Shown: positions 33,012-42,097, numbered from the stretch's first letter. The stretch is DNA of 59,490 nt from Dietzia natronolimnaea (GCF_002289575.1 NZ_NTGA01000028.1:1-59490); one strand, 5' to 3'. Notes: generated from the letters alone by a model not told the origin. Made by a program: numbers and translations.

Positions 33012-33890
33012 ATGACCGGGACCAGCACCGCGCGACGGGGCGACGTGGAGACGCGCACCCTGCCGATCTACGCGGCGGGCGACGCGGTGATGCCGTTCGC
33101 TATCACCGGCATGGACGAGCTGGTGGCCCGCGACATCGAATGGGAACCGCACTCCCACCCCACCCACGAACTGCTGTGGAACAGGTCGGGGGCGTCCACC
33201 GTCACCATCGGGGCGCGCACGTGGTCCATCACCCCCTCTGTCGGGCTGTGGATCCCGGCGGGCGTGCTCCACTCCGCGGCCACCCCGGCGGGCACCTGGT
33301 ACCGGACCGCGCACGTCGACGTCCGCACCGACTCGCCACTGCCGACCGAGCCCGTCGCGGTGGAGGTGACCCCGCTGCTCACCCTCCTGCTCGAGCGCCT
33401 GGTGGACCAGACTCTGGGGACACGGTCACGGGAGCTCACCGAGCAGATGGTGTTCGACCTCCTCGAACCCTCACCCCACGCGCTGCTGGTGCAGCGGCCG
33501 GACTCCGAGCTGCTGCGCCCGATCGTCACGGCCCTCGAGTCCCACCCCGGTGACGACCGGTCGCTCACCGAGTGGGCGGCGCGGCTCGGGGTGAGCGAAC
33601 GGACCGTGACCCGGGCGTTCCGGGCCGAGACGGGACTGAGCTTCGGCGCGTGGCAGGCGGCCTTCCGCGCCCAGCACGCATCGGTCCTGTTGGGCAGTGG
33701 CGTACCGGTCGACGAGGTGGCCGAGCGCGTGGGCTACCGCTCGGCGAGTGCGTTCGGGGCGGCCTTCCGGCGGACCACCGGGCTCACCCCGGGGCAATTC
33801 CGCCCGGCCCCCATCTCCGCCCCCGGCCACGCCACCCTCTCCGCCCTCGCCTCGGGCCGCACTCGGTTGGCGGACCAATCCCCCCAGTAG
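33012..33890 (+). CDS. AraC-family regulator with cupin N-terminus
   Basis: This 292-residue regulator has an AraC_binding cupin (HSHPTHELLWNRSGASTV, then VGLWIPAGVLHSA) and a C-terminal double helix-turn-helix (LTEWAARLGVSERTVTRAFR, then DEVAERVGYRSASAFGAAFR with TGLTPGQFR). I chose the ATG at 33012; a GTG at 32949 would add 21 poorly conserved residues. It is divergent from the drug exporter, the usual arrangement for a local activator or repressor of export. Confidence 0.87.
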   Translation: MTGTSTARRGDVETRTLPIYAAGDAVMPFAITGMDELVARDIEWEPHSHPTHELLWNRSGASTVTIGARTWSITPSVGLWIPAGVLHSAATPAGTWYRTAHVDVRTDSPLPTEPVAVEVTPLLTLLLERLVDQTLGTRSRELTEQMVFDLLEPSPHALLVQRPDSELLRPIVTALESHPGDDRSLTEWAARLGVSERTVTRAFRAETGLSFGAWQAAFRAQHASVLLGSGVPVDEVAERVGYRSASAFGAAFRRTTGLTPGQFRPAPISAPGHATLSALASGRTRLADQSPQ

Positions 33891-34210
33891 GCGGACAGGA
33901 TTCGCGAGAGGAATGGGCGACAGCGCGCGATATGTCCGCCAGACGGGTCCGCATGTCCGCCAAGCGGCTGGGAGCGCAGCACCGGTAGGCACCCCGGCCG
34001 GAGAGGCCCCGGCGACCGCGAGCCTGTCCGATTCGCTACACCCGGCGTCCTGATCGAGCGATTGCGCCGCACCGCCGTGCGGTCGTAAGGTCTTAGGCCA
34101 GCCTCACCTAATGGTCAGCCCGCGTCGGGTACGTCGATGCGGCTCCCGGGTGGGTCCTGCCCTGTTCGTCCTGCCCTGTTCATCTTCTCCAGAATGAGAG
34201 AGCCGCCCTG
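33891..34210. other. Gene-free region with repeated TGTCCGCC and an iron box
   Basis: Three copies of an octamer lie here: GGCGGACA at 33890-33897 (inverted) and TGTCCGCC at 33933-33940 and 33954-33961. The inverted pair could fold into a long-loop hairpin ending the AraC transcript. The right part holds the IdeR/DtxR-like box. No gene is seen. Confidence 0.6.
34093..34111. promoter_or_regulatory. IdeR/DtxR-type iron box
   Basis: TTAGGCCAGCCTCACCTAA matches 15 of 19 positions of the iron-box consensus TTAGGTTAGGCTAACCTAA, with both outer arms intact. It lies 100 bases before a siderophore uptake operon, so iron-dependent repression by IdeR/DtxR is very likely. Confidence 0.82.
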
Positions 34211-35245
34211 ATGCGTTCTCGCGGTGTTGTCCCCTTCCTGATCGCCACCACGGCCGCCCTCGTGCTGTCCGCGTGTGGCTCGACCGCCGATTCCGACGAG
34301 TCGACGGGCGCCGCCGCGTCCGGCGGGTCCGGGTCGTTCCCCGTGGTGATCGAGCACGCGCTCGGCACCACGACCATCGAGGAGGCGCCCGAGCGGGTGG
34401 CCACCGTCGCGTGGGCCAACCACGAGGTGCCGCTCGCCCTGGGTGTCGTCCCGGTGGGGATGGCCGCGGCGACCTTCGGTGACGACGACGGCAACGGCAT
34501 GCTCCCGTGGGTCGAGGAGCGACTCGAGGAACTCGACGCGGAGCCCCCCGTGCTGTTCGACGAGACCGACGGGATCGACTTCGAGGCCGTCGCCGACACC
34601 GACCCGGACGTCATCCTGGCCGCCTACTCGGGGCTCACGCAGGAGGACTACGACACCCTGAGCGAGATCGCCCCCGTCGTGGCGTACCCCGAGGAGGCGT
34701 GGGCCACCTCGTGGCGCGACACCATCCGCTTCAACTCCATGGGGATGGGCATGGAGGCCGAGGGCGACGCGCTGGTCGAGGAGCTCGACGCCGAGATCGC
34801 CGAGGCCACGGCCGCGCACCCGGAGCTCGAGGGCACGCGGACCATGTTCCTCACCCACCTCGACCCGACCGACCTGAGCACGGTGAACTTCTACACCGCC
34901 GCCGACACCCGGGCCGCGTTCTTCGAGGACCTGGGCCTGGCCACGCCGGCCGCCGTGACCGAGGCCTCGGCGAGCGGCAAGTACTCCGGCAGCATCAGCG
35001 CCGAGCAACTGGACCAGTTCGACGATGTCGAGCTGATCGTCACCTACGGCGACCAGAGCCTCGTCGACACGCTGAAGTCCGATCCGCTGCTCTCGCAGAT
35101 GCCGGCGGTCAAGAACGACGCGATCGTGTTCCTCGACGGCAGCGGCCCGATGGGCACCGCCGCCAACCCCACCCCGCTGGCCATCTCGTGGGTGCTCGAC
35201 GACTACGTGGCGCAGCTGGCGGAGGCCGTCGGCACCCGCGAGTGA
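34211..35245 (+). CDS. Iron-siderophore ABC transporter substrate-binding lipoprotein
   Basis: This 344-residue lipoprotein begins with a signal peptide ending in LSACGS (lipobox). The periplasmic-binding fold of the FepB/FhuD class III type follows: IEEAPERVATVAWANHEVPLALGVVPVG, then DVILAAYSGLTQEDYDTLSEIAPVVAY. It should capture a ferric siderophore outside the membrane. It is the first gene of a four-gene operon with overlapping junctions (GTGA to the permease) and sits behind the iron box. The siderophore type cannot be read from sequence. Confidence 0.93.
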   Translation: MRSRGVVPFLIATTAALVLSACGSTADSDESTGAAASGGSGSFPVVIEHALGTTTIEEAPERVATVAWANHEVPLALGVVPVGMAAATFGDDDGNGMLPWVEERLEELDAEPPVLFDETDGIDFEAVADTDPDVILAAYSGLTQEDYDTLSEIAPVVAYPEEAWATSWRDTIRFNSMGMGMEAEGDALVEELDAEIAEATAAHPELEGTRTMFLTHLDPTDLSTVNFYTAADTRAAFFEDLGLATPAAVTEASASGKYSGSISAEQLDQFDDVELIVTYGDQSLVDTLKSDPLLSQMPAVKNDAIVFLDGSGPMGTAANPTPLAISWVLDDYVAQLAEAVGTRE

Positions 35246-36303
35246 GTCCCCACACCACCGCCCCGTCCGCGCCGGGTGCCGCCACGTCCGCAGTCAGGAC
35301 GCTGCGGCGCCCGGCGCGGGTCCGGGTGGCGTGGCTCCTGGTGACGATCGCGGTCCTCGTCGTCGTCATCGTCGCCTCGGTGTCCATCGGCTCCCGCACG
35401 GTCTCCCTCGATGAGATCCTCGCCGCCCTGGGCGGCTCCGCCGACGGCCTCGGTGAGGCGTCGGTGGTCAAGCGCATCTCCCGCACCATCATGGCGATGC
35501 TCGTCGGCGCCGCGCTCGGACTGGCCGGCGCGGTGATGCAGGGCGTGACGCGCAACCCGCTCGCGGACCCGAGCATCCTGGGCGTGACCATGGGCGCCTC
35601 GCTGGCCGTCGTGGTGGGGATCGCGTACTTCGGGCTGTGGACCTACACCGGGTACATCTGGGCCGCAATCATCGGCGCCGGGATCGCTGCGGTGTTCGTC
35701 TACGCGGTCGGGTCCCTCGGCCGCGGCGGGGCCACGCCGCTCAAGCTCGTCCTGGCCGGCGCGGCCACCTCGGCGGCGGCCACGTCGTTCATCAGCGCGG
35801 TGGTGCTGCCGCGCGGGGATATCGCCGGAGGGGTGCGCTCGTGGCAGGTCGGCGGCGTGGGCGGCGCCAGCTCCGAGGCCATCGAGCAGGTGCTGCCGTT
35901 CCTCGTGGTGGGCGCGCTGATCTGCTTCCTCGCCGCCCGTCCGCTCAACTCGCTGGCCCTGGGCGACGACCTGGCCGCGGGACTCGGCGAACGCGTGGTC
36001 CTCACCAGGGCGGTCGGCGCGCTCGGCTCGGTCCTGCTGTGTGGCGCCGCGACCGCCGTGGCCGGGCCCATCGCCTTCGTGGGACTCATCGTCCCCCACA
36101 CCTGCCGCCTGCTCGTGGGCGTGGACCACCGCTGGCTGCTGCCGTTCTCCGCGCTCGTCGGGGCCATCCTCGTCACCGCCTCCGACGTCCTCGGCCGCGT
36201 GGTGGCCCGGCCGGCGGAGATCGACGTGGGGATCATCACCGCGCTCCTGGGCGCCCCGATCTTCATCGCGATCGTCCGCCGCCAGAAGATCCGGGAGGTG
36301 TGA
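35242..36303 (+). CDS. Siderophore ABC transporter permease, FecCD family (first)
   Basis: This 353-residue permease has about nine or ten helices. FecCD signature stretches are GAVMQGVTRNPLADPSILGVTMGA and GPIAFVGLIVPHTCRLLVGVDHRWLLP. The GTG at 35242 overlaps the binding-protein stop, and its own stop overlaps the next permease start (TGATG). It should pair with the second permease to form the heterodimeric channel. Confidence 0.93.
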   Translation: MSPHTTAPSAPGAATSAVRTLRRPARVRVAWLLVTIAVLVVVIVASVSIGSRTVSLDEILAALGGSADGLGEASVVKRISRTIMAMLVGAALGLAGAVMQGVTRNPLADPSILGVTMGASLAVVVGIAYFGLWTYTGYIWAAIIGAGIAAVFVYAVGSLGRGGATPLKLVLAGAATSAAATSFISAVVLPRGDIAGGVRSWQVGGVGGASSEAIEQVLPFLVVGALICFLAARPLNSLALGDDLAAGLGERVVLTRAVGALGSVLLCGAATAVAGPIAFVGLIVPHTCRLLVGVDHRWLLPFSALVGAILVTASDVLGRVVARPAEIDVGIITALLGAPIFIAIVRRQKIREV

Positions 36304-37412
36304 TGACGACGACGAGCACCGCCGCGACCTCGGATTCTCCGGCCACGGGCTCCCCGACCACCGGCGCTTTGACCACCGCCCGCCCGGCGTCCGTCGAGCT
36401 GATCGCCCGCGGTCGCCGCACCCGCAGGCGCCGGCGGCTGCTCGTCATGGCCTCGCTCGCCCTGGTCGCCGCGGCACTGTTCACCGCCAGCCTCATGGTG
36501 GGCAGGATGTTCTATCCCCCGGCCGACGTGCTGGGCGTGATCCTCGGCCACGACGTGGCGGGCGCCTCGTTCACCGTCGGGCGGCTGCGCCTGCCCCGCG
36601 CGGTGCTGGCGGTGCTCACCGGCGTCTGCTTCGGCATCGGCGGCGTGACCTTCCAGACCATGCTGCGCAACCCGCTGGCCTCCCCGGACATCATCGGCAT
36701 CAGCTCCGGCGCCAGCGCGGCGACGGCGTTCGCGATCGTCGTCCTGGGCCTGGGCGGCGCGCAGGTCTCGGTGTTCGCGATCGTCACCGGCATCGCCGTG
36801 GCCCTGGCCATCTACCTGCTGGCCTACCGCGGCGGGGTGGTGGGCACGCGGCTCGTGCTGATCGGGATCGGCACCGCCGCCATGCTCAACGCGGCCACCA
36901 ACTACATCCTCAAAACAGCGCCGCAGTGGGAACTGCAGGAGGCCATGCGCTGGATCACCGGCAGCCTCAACGGTGCCTCGTGGTCCCAGGTGCAGCCGGT
37001 GCTGGTGGCGTGCCTGGTTTTCGCCCCGGTGCTGCTGCTCAAGTCGCGCGACCTGTCGATGCTGCGGCTGGGTGATGACACCGCCTCCGCTCTCGGGGTG
37101 CGCACCGAACTCACCCGGATCATGCTGATCGTGGCCGCCGTCGGGCTGATCGCCTTTGCCACCGCGGCCGCCGGACCCATCGCCTTTGTCGCCTTCCTGT
37201 CCGGGCCCATCGCCGCCCGCCTGGTGGGTCCGCACGGCTCGCCGCTCGTCCCGGCGGCGCTGGTGGGCGTGATCCTCGTGCTCGGCGCCGACCTGGTGGG
37301 CCAGTACGCCTTCGGGTCCCGCTACCCGGTGGGCGTGATCACCGGGGTGCTCGGCGCGCCGTACCTCATCTACCTGATCGCCCGCACCAACCGCACCGGA
37401 GGCTCACTGTGA
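36303..37412 (+). CDS. Siderophore ABC transporter permease, FecCD family (second)
   Basis: This 369-residue permease has a polar Thr/Ser/Ala-rich N-terminus of about 45 residues, then the same fold as its partner. The signature stretches are GVTFQTMLRNPLASPDIIGISSGA and GPIAFVAFLSGPIAARLVGPHG. It is coupled to the permease before and to the ATPase after (GTGA at 37409-37412). Confidence 0.93.
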   Translation: MTTTSTAATSDSPATGSPTTGALTTARPASVELIARGRRTRRRRRLLVMASLALVAAALFTASLMVGRMFYPPADVLGVILGHDVAGASFTVGRLRLPRAVLAVLTGVCFGIGGVTFQTMLRNPLASPDIIGISSGASAATAFAIVVLGLGGAQVSVFAIVTGIAVALAIYLLAYRGGVVGTRLVLIGIGTAAMLNAATNYILKTAPQWELQEAMRWITGSLNGASWSQVQPVLVACLVFAPVLLLKSRDLSMLRLGDDTASALGVRTELTRIMLIVAAVGLIAFATAAAGPIAFVAFLSGPIAARLVGPHGSPLVPAALVGVILVLGADLVGQYAFGSRYPVGVITGVLGAPYLIYLIARTNRTGGSL

Positions 37413-38254
37413 CCACCGACCACACCCTCCACGCGACCGGCCTCGACCTGGGCTACCGCGACCGCACCGTCATCCACGACCTGGACCTGCAGGTTCCACC
37501 GGGGCGGATCACCGCGATCGTCGGGGCCAACGCATGCGGCAAGTCCACGCTGCTGCGGTCGATGTCCCGGCTGCTCAAGCCCCGCGGCGGTCAGGTGCTC
37601 CTGGACGGCGAACAGGTGCACCACATCCCCGCCAAGAAGCTCGCCCGCACGCTCGGACTACTCCCCCAGTCCCCGCTCGCGCCGGAGGGGATCACCGTCT
37701 CCGACCTGGTGGGCCGCGGGCGCAACCCCCATCAGGGGATGCTCTCGAGGTGGAGCAGGGACGACGACGAGGCCGTGGCCGCAGCACTCGAGGCGACCGG
37801 CACGCTCGAGCTGGCCGACCGGGCCGTGGACGAACTGTCCGGCGGTCAGCGACAGCGCGTCTGGATAGCCATGGCCCTGGCCCAGCACACCGACCTGCTG
37901 CTGCTAGACGAGCCCACCACGTTCCTCGACGTGGCGCACCAGGTGGAGGTGCTGGACCTGCTGGTGGACCTCAACCGCGACCGCGGCACGACCATCGTCA
38001 TGGTGCTGCACGACCTCAACCTGGCCGCCCGCTACGCCGATCACCTCGTGGCGCTGGCCGACGGGCGCGTGCACTGCGCGGGCGCTCCCCAGGAGGTGTT
38101 CACCACCGAGATGGTGAGCGCGGTCTTCGGGCTCGATTCCGTGGTGATCCCCGACCCCACCTCCGGCCGGCCGCTCATGTTGCCGCTGGGGCGACACGGG
38201 GTTCGCGGTGAGCACGGGGTGATGAGCGGGCAGGGCACGAGCGGCCACGCATGA
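37409..38254 (+). CDS. Siderophore ABC transporter ATP-binding protein (FepC type)
   Basis: This 281-residue ATPase has Walker A VGANACGKST, signature LSGGQRQRVWIAMALAQ, Walker B LLLLDEPTTFLD and the switch His in MVLHDLNLAARYADH. The replacement of the usual PNG by ANA in Walker A is common in siderophore ATPases of this order. It completes the uptake operon. A Gly/His-rich tail of about 20 residues follows. Confidence 0.94.
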   Translation: MTTDHTLHATGLDLGYRDRTVIHDLDLQVPPGRITAIVGANACGKSTLLRSMSRLLKPRGGQVLLDGEQVHHIPAKKLARTLGLLPQSPLAPEGITVSDLVGRGRNPHQGMLSRWSRDDDEAVAAALEATGTLELADRAVDELSGGQRQRVWIAMALAQHTDLLLLDEPTTFLDVAHQVEVLDLLVDLNRDRGTTIVMVLHDLNLAARYADHLVALADGRVHCAGAPQEVFTTEMVSAVFGLDSVVIPDPTSGRPLMLPLGRHGVRGEHGVMSGQGTSGHA

Positions 38255-38496
38255 GCGCGGGCCTGCGCGCCCGCTTGGGCTTCCGCGCCCGCTTTGCACG
38301 CCCACCCCGCGGGGGTTGCGCGCCCGCTTCGGCTTACGTGCCCTCTCCGCACGGCCCAACACCACTTATGCGCCCGGAATGGTCCATTCCGGACACGCAA
38401 GTCCGAGGGCACGCCGCCGGGGCGTACAGCCCAGGAGTCGGGCGGCCGGCCCGGGGAGCTCGACGGCTCACACCAGCACCGTGAGCCGCAGGAGCC
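38255..38496. repeat. GC-rich degenerate repeat region between convergent genes
   Basis: The motif GCGCCCGCTT recurs three times with small changes between 38268 and 38330. A perfect palindrome and copy 2 of a dispersed repeat follow at 38374-38400. No gene is seen. Confidence 0.55.
38374..38400. repeat. Dispersed intergenic repeat, copy 2, with a perfect palindrome
   Basis: CCGGAATGGTCCATTCCGG (38374-38392) is a palindrome with 9-bp arms around a single T. It overlaps the 21-base core (38380-38400) shared with 19817-19837. Both copies lie between convergent genes. Confidence 0.65.
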
Positions 38497-40503
38497 TCAG
38501 ATCTCGGGCAACCGGTCCGCGCCCCAGCTCCCGTGGATCAGGTCGGTCACCCGGGCGATCTCCTCGGCGGAGACGGTCTCGGTCTCGCCGGGCTCCAGGG
38601 CGTCGAAGTGGAAGATGTACAGCCGGGAGGCGAACTCCTCGAACGGCAGCGACGACTCGCCGAACCGCTCCCCGTTCCCGGCGGTGCTCACCACCACGCC
38701 GTTGCCCCAGTCCTGGCCACTGTCGTTGTTGGGGTTGAAGAAGTAGACGCGCATGGTCTCGTCCGGGTCCAGCGCGGCCCGCAGGATGGTGATGGCGTGC
38801 CAGCCCACGAACCGGCCCGAGCTGTCGGTGACGGCGACGCCGGCGGGCTGCGGGTGGATCAGCGGCTGGTTCCCGTTGTGGAACGGGTGGTAGCTGCCGT
38901 AGAAGTGCCGCAGGAAGTCCTCGAGACCGGTGAGCCGGCCGGACTCGACGTCCACGTTGATGCGGAACCCGCGCGCGGCCCACCATCCGTGGAACTCGGG
39001 GTTGACCCAGCGGTGCGGGTCGCCCTCGCGCTCACTGCACAGTCGGCCCATCTCTGCGTAGATGCGGTCCAGGTGCGGCACCACGAGAAGCGACACCGGG
39101 TCCAGGTCCACGGGCAGCGTCTCCGCCAGACCGGCCTCGAGCTCGCGGGAGGACAGCGGGCGGCCCTCGAAGTGCATGACCACCTCGTTGTCCCGCGCCG
39201 CCCAGGCGATGGTCTGCAGCAGGTAGTCGGGGTCGTTGTACGCCCACATGGACAGCGCGCGGGCGGACTGGCAGGTGGGGTTGTCGCCCTGCCCCACGCC
39301 CAGCGGCTGGCCCAGCATGGACAGCGTCCCGGACAGCAGCCAGATCCTCCCCGGGTGGGCCGGGCCGTAGGCCAGCGCGAGGCGCTCGTTCGCGTAGTCC
39401 GACAGGGGCAGGGCCAACAGCCGCCACAGTGCGGGCGCGACGGCCGGCTGGAACAGGATCCCCCGCTCGAGCAATAACGCCAGTCCGTAGACCGACTGCG
39501 CGGTCTCGGGGTGAACAGCCGCGTCGATCAGCGCATCGACGAGGCCGTGGAAGCACAGCAGGCTCTCCCGGCCGGTGCTCGACAGGCCGAGCGCCTCGCT
39601 GAGCAGGAAGCTGCCTTTCTCAAGCAGGAACCGCAGCAGGACGGGGTGGTAGGCGGAGACGAGGCCGGTGTCGTGCATGGATCGCGCAAACCCGGCGGCC
39701 TCGTACTGCAGGGCCCCCTCGTCCATCGACTCCAGGCGGGAGCGGTAGACCTCCACCCCGGGGTCCTCCCGGCTCGCCTCTGTGGTGCCGTAGATACTGC
39801 TGATCAGCCGGTCGACGCCGAACCCGCCGGTGCTGGTGTCCACCTCGGGGTCATGGCGTGCCACCGCGATCTGCGTGATGGTCTCCTTGATGTGGTCGAC
39901 CTGGATCGGGCGTTGGCGCAGGATCCTCCAGATCTCCTCGACCAGCTGGTCGAGGACGGTGTCATAGCCGATCGACTCGGCGATGTGCGTCAGCGACGTG
40001 CGGGTCACCTTGGCCATCCGGCCCTGCTGTACCCGTTCGGCCTCGGTGGCCGCGGTGAACAGCAACGCGGCGTTGGTGGCCAGGACTTCCTTGAGGTGCT
40101 GGAGGGCCTGTTCGGCGGTCACGTCGGGGTGCGCGTACTCCCCCTTGGCCACGGCGACCAGACGGAGGTCGCTGACGATCTCCATCACCGCCGTGTCCGC
40201 GTTGGGGCTGCGGAGCGAGCCCGTGCTCAGCGCCGGGACCAGTGAACTCGGCGAGGCCCAGTCCGTGCCTTCGAACAGGCCTGCGGCCTCAAGGTCCCGG
40301 GCCATCGACTGCACGGCCGCGGCGCCGCCGTCCTGGAGCAGGACCAGGCGCAGTCCGTCGAGCACGCGCCGCCGGGGCGTCGTCTTTCCGACGTCTCCTG
40401 CCTCGGCGAGGGCCCTGGTCGCGTCGACGAGCGAGGCCACCCGCTTGTCGAGCACTCTCGTCGCGGCGGGCACATCGTCGGCCACTGGCTCATGGTCGGC
40501 CAC
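38497..40503 (-). CDS. Papain-like cysteine protease candidate of unknown family
   Basis: This 668-residue protein has no signal peptide or membrane helix. The N-terminal 390 residues are mostly helical. The C-terminal part has a pattern reminiscent of clan CA (papain/calpain-like) proteases: C411 in GDNPTCQSARALSMWA, H569 in FVGWHAITILRAAL and N590 in VYFFNPNNDSGQDWG, comparable to the Cys, HAxxI and NP..W segments of calpains. This is my inference; I do not know the family. It lies 74 bases downstream of an ATP-grasp ligase gene on the same strand, with GGAG nine bases before its GTG. Together they could make and process an amide-linked peptide or small molecule. An inactive or non-proteolytic role, such as amide transfer, is also possible. 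Confidence 0.6.
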   Translation of the reverse strand: MADHEPVADDVPAATRVLDKRVASLVDATRALAEAGDVGKTTPRRRVLDGLRLVLLQDGGAAAVQSMARDLEAAGLFEGTDWASPSSLVPALSTGSLRSPNADTAVMEIVSDLRLVAVAKGEYAHPDVTAEQALQHLKEVLATNAALLFTAATEAERVQQGRMAKVTRTSLTHIAESIGYDTVLDQLVEEIWRILRQRPIQVDHIKETITQIAVARHDPEVDTSTGGFGVDRLISSIYGTTEASREDPGVEVYRSRLESMDEGALQYEAAGFARSMHDTGLVSAYHPVLLRFLLEKGSFLLSEALGLSSTGRESLLCFHGLVDALIDAAVHPETAQSVYGLALLLERGILFQPAVAPALWRLLALPLSDYANERLALAYGPAHPGRIWLLSGTLSMLGQPLGVGQGDNPTCQSARALSMWAYNDPDYLLQTIAWAARDNEVVMHFEGRPLSSRELEAGLAETLPVDLDPVSLLVVPHLDRIYAEMGRLCSEREGDPHRWVNPEFHGWWAARGFRINVDVESGRLTGLEDFLRHFYGSYHPFHNGNQPLIHPQPAGVAVTDSSGRFVGWHAITILRAALDPDETMRVYFFNPNNDSGQDWGNGVVVSTAGNGERFGESSLPFEEFASRLYIFHFDALEPGETETVSAEEIARVTDLIHGSWGADRLPEI

Positions 40504-40577
40504 TTGCTGTCACTCCAGATCCACGGGCGACGGTGCCCGTCCTCGGTACCGTACCCACGTCGTCGGACCGGTGGCCG

Positions 40578-41876
40578 TCAGACGTAGAAGTCGAGTTCCT
40601 CCTGGCGCGCCAGGAGGGTCCGCATCTCGTAGGCGTCGTCGCCGAAGAAGTAGACCAGCCCCCAGTGGGTGCCGAAGGCGGTCCGCTTGGTGACCGTCTC
40701 CTCGAGCGGTGCGGTGAGCTCGTGGGACTCGAAGTACTCGTGGTCCTCGGTCTCCTCCGGGATCTCGAGAGTGGAGACCACACGCCGCCGGGGGTACACG
40801 CCGAAGCAGCCGGCGTGCCCGGTGGCGTCGACGACCTCGCGCGGGAAGAACGAGGTGATCTCCTCCTCGGTGGTCTTGGGGTCGAACGCGAGGACCAGGC
40901 CCTGGTAGGCGTTGAAGCCGTAGGCACGCTCGAGCAGCTCGAAGACCTTGAACCCCGGCGGGCGGTAGGCCACCTCGCCGAAGTACATCTCGCCGTCGCT
41001 GGTGACGAAGTACTCGGGGTGCACGAACCCGAACTTGATGTCGAAGGTCTTGATCAGCTTCTCGATCTGCCGCGTGATCTCCGGGCGGTAGCGCTCCAGT
41101 TCAGGGGAGGCCGGCACGAACACCGAGTAGCCGAGGGTCACGTACTCGGAAATGTTGAGAAAGACGATCTTCCCGATGTGGATCCAGGCCTCGACCGCGA
41201 ACTCCCAGCCGTCGAGGTGGGACTCCATGAGGACCGGGAACTCCTCGTCGGGGATCGTGTCGACCTCGTCCGGGGTGCGGATGACGCGGTGCCCCAGGCA
41301 GCCGGCCTTGTCGAAGGCCTTGAGGTGGATGGGGTCGTTGGGGTCGCCGTCGAGCTTGAGCAGGGTCTGGTTGACGCGCTTGAGAAAGCGGATCACGTCG
41401 TCGCGCTCGTGGGCCTCCTCGAAGATCCCCACGCGGATCCCGCCGAGCTGGGCGCGGCGCTTCATCAGCGCCTTGTCGCGCAGCAGCAGCGACTGGCCGT
41501 ACAGGGTGGGGTTGTCCATGAGCATGGAGTTGATGGCGCCCGCCCACTCCACGGTCTCCTCGAACAGCGGGATCGCCACGTCGACGCCCATGTCCTTGAG
41601 GGTCTCGGCGATCTCCATGGACCGGTCGTTGAGCCGCTCGAAGTTCCACGGGACGAACGGGATGTTGTGCTGCCGGCAGTAGTCCTCGGCCCAGTCCGGG
41701 GCCACCACGACGTAGCGTCGGTCGAACCGGTCCACCGCGTCGACCGCGTTGGGCGCCCAGCCGAGCAGCGCCACATACCCCTTGGAGGGGTCGCGGCGGG
41801 ACTCGTTGCCGTCCTGGGTCGCCAGCGAACTCCTGTCCGCCGCAGTGGTGGTCGTGTCTGCTGTGGATATCTGCAC
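40578..41876 (-). CDS. ATP-grasp domain ligase
   Basis: This 432-residue protein has an N-terminal Rossmann-like pre-ATP-grasp part (YVALLGWAPNAVDAVDRF, then VDVAIPLFEETVEWAG) and an ATP-grasp core: DKALMKRRAQLGG, VLMESHLDGWEFAVEAWI, then FGFVHPEYFVTSDGEMYFGE and VAYRPPG. These residues bind ATP and Mg and activate a carboxylate to acyl-phosphate for ligation to an amine. It most resembles amino acid or peptide ligases of the carnosine-synthase/BacD type, not a primary-metabolism enzyme I can name. The GTG at 41876 has AGGAGG ten bases upstream. It is the first gene of the unit with the papain-like candidate. Confidence 0.8.
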   Translation of the reverse strand: MQISTADTTTTAADRSSLATQDGNESRRDPSKGYVALLGWAPNAVDAVDRFDRRYVVVAPDWAEDYCRQHNIPFVPWNFERLNDRSMEIAETLKDMGVDVAIPLFEETVEWAGAINSMLMDNPTLYGQSLLLRDKALMKRRAQLGGIRVGIFEEAHERDDVIRFLKRVNQTLLKLDGDPNDPIHLKAFDKAGCLGHRVIRTPDEVDTIPDEEFPVLMESHLDGWEFAVEAWIHIGKIVFLNISEYVTLGYSVFVPASPELERYRPEITRQIEKLIKTFDIKFGFVHPEYFVTSDGEMYFGEVAYRPPGFKVFELLERAYGFNAYQGLVLAFDPKTTEEEITSFFPREVVDATGHAGCFGVYPRRRVVSTLEIPEETEDHEYFESHELTAPLEETVTKRTAFGTHWGLVYFFGDDAYEMRTLLARQEELDFYV

Positions 41877-41938
41877 GCTGGAACTGCCTCCTGGGTTGGG
41901 GCGCGGGCTGGTCGGGCCACCAACCTACCCAAGTGGGC

Positions 41939-41987
41939 GCTTCGCGTGCCCCGCGAAGCCAGACACCCGGGCTAGAACGCGGGTGTC
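41939..41987. promoter_or_regulatory. Two adjacent perfect hairpins in the divergent promoter region
   Basis: GCTTCGCG/CGCGAAGC (41939-41946, 41952-41959) and GACACCCG/CGGGTGTC (41962-41969, 41980-41987) lie two bases apart between the ATP-grasp and CHRD-like genes. They may be operators, a leader structure, or terminator-like insulation. Confidence 0.45.
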
Positions 41988-42097
41988 CCACGTGTTCCCA
42001 TCCGCCCGGCACTGTGTCGCGAATCACTTCCGGCACCGTCCTCAGCAGCTGTTCAACCGCTCGGGGCCTTTGGGTCGAAAGGACGCATATCTGCACG

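Noticed and set aside
33890-33961. Three TGTCCGCC octamers as a regulator site array
   Set aside because: One copy is inverted with a 35-base gap and starts at the AraC stop codon; a weak hairpin is as likely, and the octamer is short for GC-rich DNA.
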